A stretch of 64,000 bases of DNA from Diplosphaera chodatii (Eukaryota; Chlorophyta; Trebouxiophyceae; Prasiolales; Stichococcaceae): contig JAALGY010000041.1 in assembly GCA_032358165.1 (NCBI GenBank), positions 2,852,001 to 2,916,000 of the forward strand, written 5' to 3'. This document shows positions 28,457 to 41,920 of the stretch, piece by piece (position 1 is the stretch's first letter; the number at the start of each line of letters is the position of its first letter). The notes under the pieces are model-generated. The model made no database searches. It saw only the letters and a program-made list of their open reading frames with translations, and was not told the origin of the DNA. A program made the position numbers and the translations under genes.

Positions 28457-29189
28457 CCTTGTGGCCTTTGGTGGTCGGGGCACTGCCCAATAAGTCTGCG
28501 ACTACCAGCAGACGTAAACGCTGCTTTGAGGCGCCAGATCGTTGCTCGAAGGCCTGCACGGCGCGCAGGTGCGAGGCGACCAGATAACTTGTTGTTACAG
28601 CACCCCGGTGCAGCTGTCGACGCTCAAGTGCACACCAAGGACTCTACCCCGAAGCAGGTGCCCCGCCCAATACAGCCCCCTCTAGCCTAAGCTGTTGTCG
28701 CAAACAGAGTGACAAACGTGAATAGACGCGACAGATGCCTTGCTACCTGTTGAACGGCCACTTTCAATGTGCGGGTCTTGGAAGTACTGCTGATTTCTGT
28801 AAAGCTACAACGGCAACCGTACCAGGCTTTGCTCTTGATCGACATGATGCAGGCAGACTACCATGATCGTCATATCTGAAGCATTGCATATGCTTCTTGA
28901 ATCCTAGTTGGCAACACTGCACAGTGGCGGGTATGCAAGAGCACCGTTCATGCTTCTCCGATTCCGTTTTGGCCCGGTTGCAGCTTGCCTGTCGCTTGAC
29001 CTGCTGACCTGCCTGTGCTGCAGTATCACTGCAGCAATAGCTGGCTGGCAGATAGCCCTTTGGACCGGTGCAGGCAGGCAGCGTGCCGCTGCAGCTGATC
29101 GAGGCTTGCACAACGAGGCAAGCAACATCAGCTGTGCCGGGCAATGATCTGCCGCCTTGCATAGCCCCAATGCCCTCGGCTGAGATATC
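28457..29189. other. Divergent promoter region, formin locus and site-1 protease
   Basis: About 730 bp between two divergent start codons. No gene is supported and no specific promoter element is recognised. Confidence 0.4.
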
Positions 29190-32100
29190 ATGCGGCGTGG
29201 ACACGCGCTGCTGCTACTGCTCAGCCTGTTCGGATCCGCACTAAGCTGCAGTGACATTCCTGTGAAGTGGAGCGCGGAAGTTCAGGTGAGGGGAGTGGCA
29301 GGCTTGTAGCATCTCTGGTCATGCAATCTCATGTGCTGCACGAGAGTAGCCAAAACGTATTGCGATGTGTTAGACTACCGTGGTGCATCATTTTGACGTT
29401 CCATGCCATGTGCAGAAGCAGGATGTGTTGCAGCAGTGCGCAGCCGAGCCAGCCTCCCAGCCAAGGCACGGGCACAGCAGCCCAGCACGCTCGCAGGCCC
29501 CGCCAACATGCCAGCAGCAGCAGCAGCACCAACAGCAGCAGGATGCAGAGGCAGTTGCTCAGGACCTCGAAGCGCGGTACCTGGTTCGCTTCCGGCAGTA
29601 CCGAACGGCTGAGCAGCACCGCGCCACACTTGACGCAGCGCTGCGGAGCCTGAAGGCAGCCAACAGCAGCGGGCTGGCCGCCCAACCACATCAGGCGTGG
29701 CGATGGATCGAGCGCCGCAACAAGGCGGCTGCATACCCAACGGACTTTGGCCTGCTGGCATGCAGACCCGCTGTTGCGGAGCAGCTCAAGGTGGGCTCGT
29801 CAGCAAGCCTGCACTGCGACGCCCAACGGTTTGCCAGTTTGCCTGTTTCAGTTATGGCACCCTCATGCAACCAGAGCGTGAGGGATGACAGCAGACATCA
29901 GCTGTGCGATGTGCGCGCTCAGGCATGCCTGCTGAGGGAGGCCAGCGTGAAGGACGTCCATCCAGACCGGCGGCTGTCCCGCTCGCTGGCGTGGGCGTCA
30001 TCAGACGGCGCCGCCAGCCACAGTCTCCATCACGACGCATCAGATGACCGTATCCGCAAGCGGCCGGGCAGGTGGGCAGGACCAATTGTGCAGCATCTCA
30101 ACGTGCAAATGCATGCAATGCAGGTAATATCATGTGGATCCTGCGCACAGGCATCATGGCTCATGTGATGCCTGGTGCGTCCCCGTGGCTGCAGGCTGCA
30201 GACGCGCCCCACGCATGGCCTAAACGACACAGAGGCGCCGGTTTTCAGCACAGCGGAGCGGCGGCGGCTCCTGGGGAGCCGGTCCACCGTCACGGTGAGC
30301 ACTGACTTGCCAACTGACGAGGGTCTGAGGGTGATGGCTACGCGGACGGCAGGATCCCATCATGTAGAACAAGCTCCGCATGCTGGGCTAATGACATGCG
30401 CATATTCGCTTGCCGTACAGGGCGCGTTTCATGCAGAGAAGCTGTGGGAGGCGGGCTTCCGGGGCGCGGGCGTCAAGATGGGCGTCTTTGACACCGGCAT
30501 CCGGCCTGACCATCCACATGTCAAAAACATCAGGTGCCAAGATCGCCTATCTACCAGAATGTGGTTGTCCAGTCATATGCATGCTCATGCATGTGCAGGC
30601 AATACACCCTGCAGGAGGGTTGTGAATTGGATGGCATGCATCTGCAGGGAGCGCTCAAATTGGACGCATGAGCCCACCCTGGAGGATGGACTGGGGCACG
30701 GCACCTTTGTGGCAGGCGTCATCGCATCCGTGGACCCAGACTGCCCAGGCTTTGCCCCGGAAGTCGAACTGTACACGTTTCGTGTTTTCACCAATGATCA
30801 GGTCCGATGCGCTATACATGCATGTGTTGGATGTGTTGATACTGATGACCAGCAATCAGCAATCCAAGAAAAAGCATAGCAACTGGAAGCTGCATGCTCT
30901 GCATGCTGCATGCTGCATGCTGCATGCTCGCGAAGTGCAATGCCTCTGCACAGGTCAGCTACACGAGCTGGTTCTTGGACGCATTCAACTATGCCATCGC
31001 TACTGGCATGAATGTTGTCAACCTGTCCATCGGAGGTCCTGACTACCTGGACCAGCCATTTGTTGAAAAGGTGTGAAACATTTCAAGTTTGCTGAGCTCA
31101 AACTTGCTGAGATGCTTGCGACATGTGGGCAAACTCTTCACATACCTTGCCTATACGACTTATGCTTACACGTGCCCGCCTGCAGGTTTGGGAAATCACC
31201 AGCAACGGCATCATCATGGTGTCAGCCATTGGCAATGATGGGCCACTGTATGGCACGCTGAACAACCCTGCAGATCAGAATGACGTCATTGGCATTGGCG
31301 GCATCGATTTTCAGGACAAGTGAGGGCAGCATTTGCATCGTGGTCCGTGCTGATGTTCTGTTGTCTGCCAGACAGGAGGCTCGGCTGCATGCCATCTGCG
31401 CTTACAAGGCAGCTGTCTGACCATCATCAGGTGGCACTCCACACGCATGTCACTTGATTTCATGCAGCATCGCGGGGTTTTCCTCACGCGGCATGTCCAC
31501 CTGGGAGATCCCCTTCGGCAGCGGCCGCTCCAAGGTGTCTTGCTCTACGAACTACTCCTCAGACAGTGGAGCCTTCCTGTGCACATGGTGGTCGTGCCCA
31601 TACACCTGTGGTGTGTGACATCACACAATCCCTCGTTTCCCTGCAGCCGGATGTGGTGGCGTTTGGCAAGGACGTGCTGGGCAGCCGCATCGAGGGCGGC
31701 TGCCGCTCGCTGTCTGGCACCAGCGTCGCGTCGCCGGTGGTCGCCGGCGCCGTGTGCCTGCTGGCCTCCGTGGTGCCGGAGGCCAAGCGGTGAGCCCTTG
31801 GACAGCCACCATCACAAACAGCAGCAGCATCAGTGGCAGCACAGGCAAACCCGGGGGCGGTCACCACTGCCGGCCGGACTTGGGGACGGAAGCGCACAGC
31901 TGGCACCCGCGCAAGTACTCGCTGCACAGTGTGCGGTCGCGAAGCTGAGCTGTCATTGCTGCTGTCGCTGCCGTGGCAGGTGGGCGGTGCTCAACCCGGC
32001 CAGCATGAAGCAGGCGCTGGTGGAGGGCGCCACCCGCATCCCGGGCCCCAACATGTTTGAGCAGGGCCAGGGCAAGCTGGACCTGCTGGCGTCCAAGGTG

Positions 32101-35100
32101 TGCACGACGGACAGCTGTATGTTGTCAGTGTATGCTGATGGAGGGCTGGGATAGTGCGCTTATAAACGCGATTGGGATTCTGCAGGTTTGACAACTTTTG
32201 ACTTGATAGATGTGTGCTGGCAGGACATTCTGGCAAAGTACGTGCCGCGGGCGTCTGTGGTGCCAGCGGCGCTGAACCTGACAGACTGCCCGTATGCGTG
32301 GCCCTACTGCCGGCAGCCGCTGTACGCCGCCGCCATGCCCGTCATCTTCAACGCCACTGTCCTGAACGGCATGGGCCTCACAGGTCCGCACTCTGCAGCG
32401 CTGAGCTGTCCCCACTTTCATGCAGCAGTTCCTCATGTGGGCAGTCAAGCTTCGTGACGCGGCAGGTTGGCTGGGACTTGCAACACACATGCGCATCGGG
32501 CAAGCTGCATGTGCATGGACCTGCAGGCACGTTTGAGGGCGAGCCCACCTTCACGCCCTCGGACGCCGGCGGCAAGCTGCTGGACGTGCGCTTCGAGGTG
32601 TCGGACCTGCTGTGGCCCTGGAGCGGGTACCTGGCGCTGTACCTGCGCGTGAGGGCGGACGGCGCCAAGTTCGAGGGCACAGCCAGCGGCGAGGTGTGCA
32701 TGCATGTGTGAACATCTCGCTTGCAACGTGCATGCTGAGCTCGCCAGGCGATGTGTTGCATGCTCTACCTGCATGCCAATTGGCAGCTGCTCGGGCGACT
32801 GAGTGTTGCGCCGCCTACCGAGTGCATCCTTCCTGACGCAGGTCATGTTCACCGTTGTCAGCCCGCCGGCGCGCGGCGAGCGCTCGCCACGCAAGTCGAC
32901 GGTGACCATGCCGCTGACTGTGGCGATTATGCCGACCCCTCCCAGGTAAGGGTCCTCAAGCTGCTGGTACAGGGGAGCTCGCCAAATGTACGAGAGAGGC
33001 TGCAATCAATATTGCAGAAGGGTGGCCACATCCTGTGGAGGTCGATCAGCACGACCCCATAGGTGTACATGACCCAACATGCACCTGCACGAAGGGAGTT
33101 GACAGACCTTGCAACATGCAGCACATTGTTCTGCGGTGCAGGGAGAAGCGGGTGCTGTGGGACCAGTTCCACAGCCTGCGCTACCCGCCCGGCTACCTGC
33201 CGCGCGACTCCCTGGAGGTGCGCCCCCGCCGCCGGATGCTCCTCGTGGCAAGCTGAGCGCAGCTCCACCTCCAACATGCGACTGCAGACGTCAGCACGTC
33301 GGCCAGGCGTGGCCCTGATCATCAGGCAGCTGATGGTGGGCTAGACACTGGGCTGCTGATGTCGCCACAGGTGCGGTCGGACATCCTGGACTGGCACGGC
33401 GACCACCCGGCGACCAACTACCACGACATGTACGATGCGCTGCGGGACGCCGGCTACTTTTTGGAGGTCCTGGGCTCCCCGCTGTCCTGCTTCGACGCCC
33501 AGCAGGTGCGCTGCACACTGTACTCAGTCAAGGAGGGCTGCAATGTGCATGCACAGCAGCTGGCACCCGTGTTCACCAGCGGCAGTTGCATCCAGTGTCA
33601 GTCTTGCTGCATCTGGCAAAGGGTGCACACGGCACCGTTGAAGACCTCGCCAATCAGCAAGACGTAATCTTTGGCGTGTTCAAAGCTATGAGGACGCGTC
33701 GTCTGCACCTGCAGTACGGCGCGGTGATGATTGTGGATCCAGAAGAGGAGTTCTACCCGGAGGAGGTGGCCAAGCTGGCGGCGGATGTCCAACAGCAGGG
33801 CCTGGGGCTGCTGGTGTTCGGGGAGTGGTACAACACCGACGTGCAGGCCAAGATGCGCTTCTTCGACGACAACACGCGCTCCTGGTGGACGCCCATCACA
33901 GGTGGGGCGGCAGCGCAGCTGGACGCACCCTCCACTGCATCGCGCAGTGCCCCGCCGGCTGCACTGCACGCCCGTCCTGCAGCCGTGCAGCCATTGCACG
34001 GCAATCTGCCTACAGTTCTTCACGATGGGAAAGCCGGAATTTCCGCACCAATGGCCCCGGAGTGGCAGCGCAGACTGGGTGGAGGGGTCGGCAGCGGGGC
34101 GCACAACCTTGCATAGGCGCACGAGCCAGTTTGCGCAAGGCTCAGAGCATAGATCACGTAACAAGATAAGCCCGAGGCCCCAGCGTTGTGTTTGAGCTGT
34201 TCCGCAGGCGGCGCCAACGTGCCGGCGCTGAACGAGCTGCTGGAGCCGTACGGCGTGGCGTTGGGCGACATGGTGCTGGAGGGGCAGCTGCCGGAGCTGG
34301 CGGGGGACGCCCCCTGGTACGCCAGCGGCGCCAACATCGTCCAGTGGCCCGCCGCCGGGTGGCTGCACGCCGCGGTGCTGGCCGACAAGGCCTCCGAAGG
34401 TGGGCAGCGGACAGCTGCTGGGCCTGCGCTGTCCCTGACGCCCAGCCAAGTGTAACCTCCCATTGGTGCCAATGACGTCAGATGTACGGCTGGCATGTTG
34501 GGTGCCAAGGCCCGTGTGGCACTGCTGCATCCGACAGGCCGCGGCAATGACAGCAGGGTCTCAGCTGCTGCAGCATTTGCAGCTGTCACCTCTTGACAAT
34601 GTTATGCATTGACCTGCACAAGCATGAGTGTTGCAAGGACGTGAGCCTCTGCTGCTGTTGTGGCAGCCACTGCAATGCGCGCAGGCATGCAAGTCCTTGC
34701 AATGCTTGCCGCAGCAGACACTGCAGACCCGAGGCCTGCTGCTGCCCGTCCCTCCGATCGCAGTGCTGCTGTCCCGGTGCGGACACAAGCCCCGCGGTTG
34801 GAGTGGTCAGGCTCCAGGGTGGGGTGCGCCTGCAGGCAGCGCCCGGGAGACGGGGCTGGTCCCCGGGGCGGCGCCCAACGCCGACGGGCTGCTGGGCCTC
34901 GCGCCGGCGGGCCGCGGCCGCATCGCCGTGTACGGCGACAGCGGCTGCCTGGACAGCAGCCACCAGCGCGCGCCCTGCTACGCCCTGCTGCGCGCCCTGC
35001 TGGCCTACGTCGCCGAGGCGCGCCCGCGCTGCCCACACAATCAGATGCCCGCAGTGCCTCCGAGTCCGCCTGCTAAGCTCCCTGGGCAATCCTGTGTGAT

Positions 35101-36936
35101 GGTAGTAAGACAGCTGGCCGCCCGCCTGCCATTATTAGCTGGCGGACAGGCTGCCCAATCCAGCTTATGTGTCGCTACAGGGCCAGGAGGAGCCCAGCCT
35201 GTGCACGGCGGAGGCGGCGATGGGCGCGGTGGTGGGCGCCCAGGTCGCGGGGCTGCCGCTGCGGCCGGAGGGCCCCGGCCTCGGCAACTTCTCCAACGTG
35301 CTGACCCAGCCGCTGCGCTGCTGGCCCAACTCCCCGCCGCAGTTCCACGACCTCAAGGCGAGGCTGCACCGCTTCATGACCAGCCTGATATCTCCGTCAG
35401 GAGTCCCACTGAAATATCAATGCAACAGTCCTTGCTGACACATTCGACGGCGCCCAGCCATCGCCCGCTGGGATGTTGTGTCGAATGTGCTTGAACGAGG
35501 TGATGAGCATCACGGACCAGCTGCAGCCATCGCATCATGGGCATCCTGTGATGACATCATCCCCGTGCGCAGGGCGCTGCCTGGAAGCCGCACCGCCGGC
35601 AGCGCAGCACCACAGCGCAGGCGGCGGCAGCTCAGGGCGCTGCACAGGCCACTGCTGCCGCGCCTGCAGCGGAAGGCCCCACAGCAGCCCAGCCAGCAGA
35701 TGGCGGTGCTGCAGGTGCTGCCGGCTCTGAAGACAAGCAGCAGGCGGCAGAGCAGCAGCCAGACTCGCAGCAGCAACAGCAGGCAGCCGAGCAGACAGAT
35801 GCGCAACAGCAGCAGGCGGCGCAGCCAGAGCAGGACCAACCGCAGGCAGGGAAACAGCCGGCATCCGGGGAAGCAGGGGTCAGCAATACGAACGCAGCCA
35901 CAGCGGCGGTGGATGTGCTGAAGGATGACTCAAGCTCCATGATCGACCCCGCCGCGGCAGACCCTCAGGTTGGTGCTGGTGATGATGCTGTGGCCATAAT
36001 CCTGCATGCATGCCTGACATATCTGCTGGTCTGCCCCATACGGCCTGCTGGATGTAATTTTGCAATCATGTAAGGCAGGACTGTATCAGCAGCTTCAATG
36101 TGCTTGTGCAGGCGGCGGCAGAGCCCGGCGTCATAGCTGCACATGGTGCCAATGCAGTTCGGCCCGTCATAGTCGAGGGTCCGATAGCGGTACGTCACAC
36201 GTGACAGCAGGTGGCGACACCACTGGCTGAGCGATGCTGCATGCAACCTGCTAACCTGGATCAAACGGAAGGATGTAGGGCTATCTTGAGGTCTGAGTGC
36301 ACCTTGACGTACAAAGATTCTGACGCCTTCATGCACAGGAGCTGGCGGGCAAGGCCGGCGGCAAGAAGCAGCAGAAGCAGCCGCAGAAGGGCGCGTCTGG
36401 CGGAGGCAGCCGCGCCGCGCAGCTGTCGGCCGACCAGCCGGCCGTGGCGCGCCCCGCCTCGGAGGTCGCGTACCCCGCCGACAAGGCGAAGGACGCTACA
36501 GGGGTGGCGCCGGTCGCGGCGGGGCTCAGCGAGGGCGGGGTGCGGCAGGACGCGGTGGCAGGCGCAGCCGGCAGCGGCTCGGGTGTGACGGGCACCCTGC
36601 TGAGCGGCGAGCCGGTTGCACGGGCGCTCAAGTCCGGCTTCAGCCGGCTGCAGGTGAGCGTGGAATCTGTGCAGTACGATCGCGATGTCTTGCCCATTTC
36701 GCAGGACTGCACCCATGTCGCCGTGCTGCTGCTGCTGCTTTCATGTCTACACGGTTTGCATGCGCACACGGACCCCAAATCCTACACCCTGTGGTGGACA
36801 GGTGCCCCAGCATGCGCTGACGGTGGCGGGTGCCGTCATACTGGGCGCCCTGTGGTGCCTGTTCATGCGCGTGCGGCGGCGCCGGCTGCAGCGGCGGCGG
36901 TCGGCCACCGCAAACAGTCGACGCTTTTCGCCCTGA
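29190..36936 (+). CDS. MBTPS1: Membrane-bound site-1 protease (subtilase)
   Basis: Golgi subtilisin-like protease (family S8) that cleaves membrane-anchored transcription factors and some secreted precursors. Exon 1 (29190-29285) encodes a signal peptide ([16 protein letters not shown]); exon 2 (29416-29790) has [19 protein letters not shown] and YPTDFGLL, matching the family prosegment. Catalytic residues: Asp in FDTG (30490), His in [11 protein letters not shown] (30697), oxyanion Asn in [10 protein letters not shown] (31234) and Ser in [14 protein letters not shown] (31722). Long family-specific blocks include [21 protein letters not shown] and NPASMKQAL. Later luminal exons (32170-35400) follow the plant/animal S1P C-terminal region ([52 protein letters not shown]). 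Before the transmembrane helix ([16 protein letters not shown], about 36818-36868) lies a Gln/Ala-rich insert. The tail is Arg-rich. Many introns; interior borders approximate. Confidence 0.93.
30891..30928 (+). repeat. TGCATGC microsatellite in a site-1 protease intron
   Basis: Five near-perfect copies of a 7-bp unit TGCATGC, itself palindromic, lie in the intron before the exon encoding [10 protein letters not shown]. Confidence 0.7.
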
Positions 36937-37302
36937 AGCCCGAAACGGTCGAGCGCACTTGGCGTGAGGCATTCGGCAAACATTTCCGTTTACACCTTGC
37001 GTCATGTGGCAGATAGGTGAAGGGCTGTTGGGATCAAACCTCAGCGAATCTGTGCAAAGTTCCTACCACTCTCCTGTACTTGAGTCCGTGCTACATGTCT
37101 GTTGCCAACATCGTCATCAAGCAACACTCACTGCTTGCATGCCGCATTTGCCTGTGCTGCACTTCACTCACCAACGGGGTTGCAACCCCGTGGCTCACGA
37201 TATAAAGCATTCTACGTCTTCTGCGACCAGAACCTTCGTTTCTCAACGGTTTTGCTACAGTTGGAGTGCACCTTTGTCACATCACACGGTGATGGTCACA
37301 AC
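36937..37302. other. Convergent intergenic region, site-1 protease and carrier
   Basis: About 370 bp between the two 3' ends. TTACA at 36990-36994 is TGTAA on the minus strand and could serve the carrier gene, although it is about 310 bp past that stop. Confidence 0.35.
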
Positions 37303-40300
37303 CTATGCCCCCGCTGCAACCACTGCCTCTGCCTGTTCCCCGGCTGCATGGGCCTGCCGCCCCCTGCTGCCGGGCTCGCCGCCATCCTCACCCCCACCAG
37401 CCTTCCTGGCGGCGGCATCTGGACCTGCCAACGCCCGCTTGGCAAGCTCGTAGCCTGCAAGTGGCACCAGCAGAGGGTGTATACTGTCTGGTGCACGCGA
37501 GTGCATCATTTCTCCACTCTTGACCAATGCATGCGCGCGCCTGTGCCACTGCAGGCTCTGCAGCCCCCTTTGCTTCTCTCATTTTCAAGATGCTGTGTTG
37601 CCAGTTGCGATAATTAAGGTGCGTGGTATTCTGGCGCATGCTCGTGGCCCGGGAACAGCTCACCTGCAAAGTTCATGGCGCCCACCGGGGCGACCCACAG
37701 CGCCCGGGGCAGCGCCCCCCTGAACAGCGCGCCCACCCCCTCCTTCTGCACGATGCTGACCAGCAGCGCGCCTGCACCGGGGCACCGGCACGCTGACAGC
37801 GGCTCGTTCAGGCTTGCGCAGCGGCACACGGCGGCCTTCCGGGTGTCATCGTGCGGACTGTGACAACATGAAGCGCAGCGGCTGACGCCGCGGCCTCTGC
37901 CAAAACGTCGGCCCACCATTCTGCTTGCAGATGAGGTGCACGCCCCAAGGGGTGGAACCGTTATCCCACCTGCGTTGGGGGTGGCGGAGCCGGCGGCGGC
38001 GGTCATGATGCGCGTCTTCAGCACGTCCGCGGGCATGGTGGCCAGCGAGGCCAGCGCCCCCGCGGCGCCGCCGATCGCGATGTACTGCCACGACTCCAGC
38101 TCCCGCGGCCGCCCGCCCCACGCGCTGCCTGCTTGTGCCTCACGCCACATGACTTAGCATTTCATGGCACCATGTCATGATGATGTTGACATAAGAGACA
38201 AGTCTCTCATGTAAGTCTGTCATGTACATGTGCAAGAACCTGCTTGTCCAGGTTTGTCACACATGTCGTTTGCATCCTGCCTCAGCACGGCAGGCGCACC
38301 GTTTGCCAGCTTCTTCAGCTGCTGGTAGCCCACCATGCCTGCAAAGTGAGCGTCATGAGGGGACAAATCCGGGTCGAGTTTTGGGACCGGCAGCTGGCAG
38401 GTGGTGAGAAACAGCATCTCAAGGACAGGCTGCCAGCATCAGGCAGCCGCTGAGGAGCGCCCACCAAACATGTAGAAGGGCACTTCACGGCTGAGCAGCG
38501 CGGCGGTGCCCCGGAACAGGCCGCCGCCGTCTGCTGCCGTTGCCGCACGCGCCGCTTCCACCACGTTTGCATGCCGCCCCACCTGAATATGCACATGCAA
38601 GATGTGTTATAGTCGTCAGTGGTGGCAATGCTCAGCTGTGATCATCAGTCGTGAACCCAATGAGGTGATCTGAAGTGTTGCTACATGTGATACATGTGTG
38701 TCGCAACCTCAAGAGGAGCAGCGAATGGTATGCATACACCGTGAACAGCAGCAATATGAGGAGGTAGGGCAGACCTGCAGGCGCTGCTTCAGGACCTCGC
38801 AGGGGATGCGGATGCAGGTGCCGATGACGGTGCCGGCGCCGCTGGCGACGCCCTGGACCTGCCGCGCACGCACATCACCTGGTCAACGACCCACGTGCTG
38901 GAGGCCTGCAACTTCCGCCGGTCATTCAGCTGCTGCAGAGGGAGGCATTGCCAGGATAGCGCACGCCGCACAAGGGGTGACAGAGCCTCTGGGATGCACC
39001 TTGGACAGTGCCTGCATGCAAGTGCATGCCTGCCGATGTGCACGCACAACCCTGCACTCAAACGACCTCGGACGAAAGGCATGGTGCACATTGCCGCCGC
39101 TGAAGAAGATACCAGCGTGTGGGGTTCAGGGGCACCTGCAGCTCTGCCGCGCCACCCAGCAGCCGCCCAAGGCCCGCGGCCGCTGCCTCGTACGACAGCG
39201 TCCTCGCGCCATGGCTCACAAACGACCCTGCAGCAGGGGTGACGGGCGGCTGTGAGCATCAGGGCGCCCGCATGTTGCACTGCGACAGCAGCGCTCGACA
39301 GCAGGGGGCTGTCGTGTCGCGTTGCTGCAGGCAGGGTGCAGCCCAGCAGGCCGGGCATCCCGGACTCGAGGTCCAGAGCAGACTGCCGGCACTGCTGTAG
39401 TACCATGAGCTGGCTGCATCCGAGTCTGGAACCTGGGCCTGAGCCTCCTCGTATTCTCGGGTGGCACAGCAGCCCACCGCCGACGGCGGGGATGATGCCG
39501 CGGTACAGGCCGCGCGCCCCGATCGCGGGCGCCGTCGCGGCGATGCCCCGGATGGTGGCGCCGGGCGTCGACTGCACCCGCGTCTTCAGCGTGTCCAGCG
39601 GGTGCAGCGCCAGCACCGACACCGACGACGCCAGGCCGCCCGCCAGCGCCGCCCTGGCCAGGACGCCCAGGTAGCTGGGGCCGCGGCCGCCGCCGCCGGG
39701 CGCCTCCGCCGGCGGCACTGCAGCCGGGGGAACGGACTGGGGACACGAGGTTCGGGTGCACGCGGCCAGTGGTCACCCCGCCTGGCCTGCTGCTGCGGCA
39801 GGGCAGATGGTGATGTGATGATCAGGGTCCTGGGTGCCACTGCGGACATGTGAGAAACAGCTCACGGGGCGGCATGAGGGTGGCGGCCTCGAACCAGGCG
39901 ACACCCGGGTCCATCGCCGTCAGCCGCTCCGGCGGCAGCAGGATGGCAAAGCGGCGGAAGCTGCCGTAGCTCACCGCCCCATCCTCCTGAGCCCCCAGCG
40001 TCCTGGGGTCGAGACGGACCGAGGGGTCAACTGCCTTCCATACTGATGCCCAGCAGCTACAGGATGCCACGCACGCAGTCAGTTGGGGTCACGTGCAGAG
40101 TTGCAGCAGCGGAGGCGCCTGCACAGATAGATGCAGCCGCATGTTTTCTGGGCAAGCAGTCACCTGATCATGGCTTTGGCATTCTCCTCCGTTGCTGGAA
40201 CGCCCAGCCGCTTCAGGGTGTCTGCACGGCAATCACCCCGCCGCGTCACTTGGCAAGGTATTGTGCATAGGATGTATTATTGTGGGTCAGAGCACTACAG

Positions 40301-41920
40301 ACATACCCACAGCACACTACTGGCTGCCTCCTGAACACACCAAACACTTTAAAATTCCCTACGGGACGCAACATGGCTCCGCTGGCAGGCGGCACGCGCA
40401 CGCTGGATCTGCTCGGCCTTGAGCTGCCCGGCCGCGTCCACCTCCATGGCAGTGAAGGCGCGCAGCACCTGCGGCTCGCGCTCCTCCATCACCGCCCGCA
40501 TGTCCTCCCAGCTGCACCCGAACATCTGGCACAGTCATCCGCGGCTGACGCTCGGCATCCGCTGCTTGTGCAGTGCACCAACGTGACGCAGGCACGCTCT
40601 CATGGCCAAGGTGTGGTGACCGCACACTGTGCTCCACAGCATACGAGATTGAAGCTTTGGTGAGTCAGGCCCCAAGGGGTCAACGCCCACTCACTCGACG
40701 GTGTTGTCCCACCAGCGGCCGCCGCGCGCCGACTTGATGAAGTCGCCCGCCAGCCGCTCCGGCAGGTTGCGCGCCCGCAGCGCCGCCCTGACATCGTCAG
40801 CCTTTACTTTGCCGTCCCCGTCCCTGTCCAGCTCCCTGAAGAACTCCCGGCCTGCCCGCGTTGCATGAGGCAGGGCAACAGTCAGCGCCAGCAGGTGGCA
40901 CCCGACCTCTCCTCCGAGACAGGTCAGCAACACAAGGTGCAACGCGTGTCATCCCCCACACTCGGGGCAGGCGGCAGGAGGCCTGCTCGAGCAGCACCTT
41001 CGTCTTCGGCGTAGGCGAAGAAGTCCTGCACTGTCATGAGGCGGCGCTTGTCGGGGGAGGCCCCCGGCGGCGACAGCACCAGCCACAGCGGCAGGCTGTT
41101 CCGCAGCTCTGTGCCCCCCGGCAGCCGCGGCAGTCGGTCCGCCTGCGGATATGTCCGGGTGCTTTCACCCAAATTCGAATTCGTGCGCTTCAATGGCCAG
41201 CTACCTCCACCAAGCCGGCCATGTTCTATGCAAGACGCTGCCTCGTCCTACCAGCCAGGTGGGGAGCACGCCTGCTGTGCGCCTGCCTCCTGTATGCTGG
41301 CTGCTGCTGTGCCTGCCATTCTGCTTGCCAAACGCGGCCCCAACCTGATCATCGGTAGCGGCTGTGGAGGCTGCCTGCGGCGGCGCCTCCTGCTGCTGCT
41401 GCCGATCAGGCGGCGCCTGTGCTGCTGCAGGTGCCACACTTGCCGCAGGGGCGTCCTGCTGCGTCAATGATGCAGCTGCGGCTGGTAGGTGATCTGGGGC
41501 GCCCTGAGCGGCGCGCCTCCGCACGCCTTTTGGTGCATCTGTGCTGGCGGCATCCCAGGGATCGTATGGTGGGCTGCGCTCTGTCAGGACCGGCAGCCGC
41601 AGCCTCCAGTCCCCCAGCGAGAGGGACGCAAAGCGGCGGCCCTTTGCGCCACTGCCCGGCATGCTGTGGAAGCTTGGACTGCCGCAGCAACTGCTCCTGC
41701 TGTGGATGTGGCTGCCACTCCAACAACTGTCACTGCCGTTCTGCCTCCTGCTGGTGCCGCTGCTGCTGCATCCGCCGGTGGCATTGACTGCTTGCGGTGA
41801 TGCTATGAATGCTGGCGTGACAACAGCGCTTGCTCTTCTGGTGTCGAGAGCATGGCAAAAGCTGGCTGCGGTGATCTCTGCGACTCGTGCATGGGCTTTC
41901 TGCGGAGGCGGATCCCACAT
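37303..41920 (-). CDS. SAMTL-like mitochondrial carrier with N-terminal EF-hand
   Basis: SLC25-type carrier of the plant group containing Arabidopsis SAMTL, in which a long N-terminus with EF-hand precedes six transmembrane helices. ATG 41920 starts a Ser/Arg-rich leader. An exon ending near 40995 has LPLWLVLSPPGAS and MTVQDFFAYAEDEG; then EF-hand loop DRDGDGKVKADD (about 40800-40835); then MRAVMEEREPQVLRAFTAM (about 40440-40505) and GVAWFEAATLMPP (about 39865-39905). Three carrier signatures are seen: HPLDTLKTR (about 39580-39605), IPCEVLKQR (about 38785-38812) and MPADVLKTR (about 38010-38035). The end has LPRALWVAPVGAMNFAGYELAKRALAG, split by an intron, then a Gly/Ala tail to the stop at 37303. 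The transported substrate and the compartment (mitochondrion or plastid) are not shown by the sequence; the SAM link comes from the family name. Confidence 0.88.
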
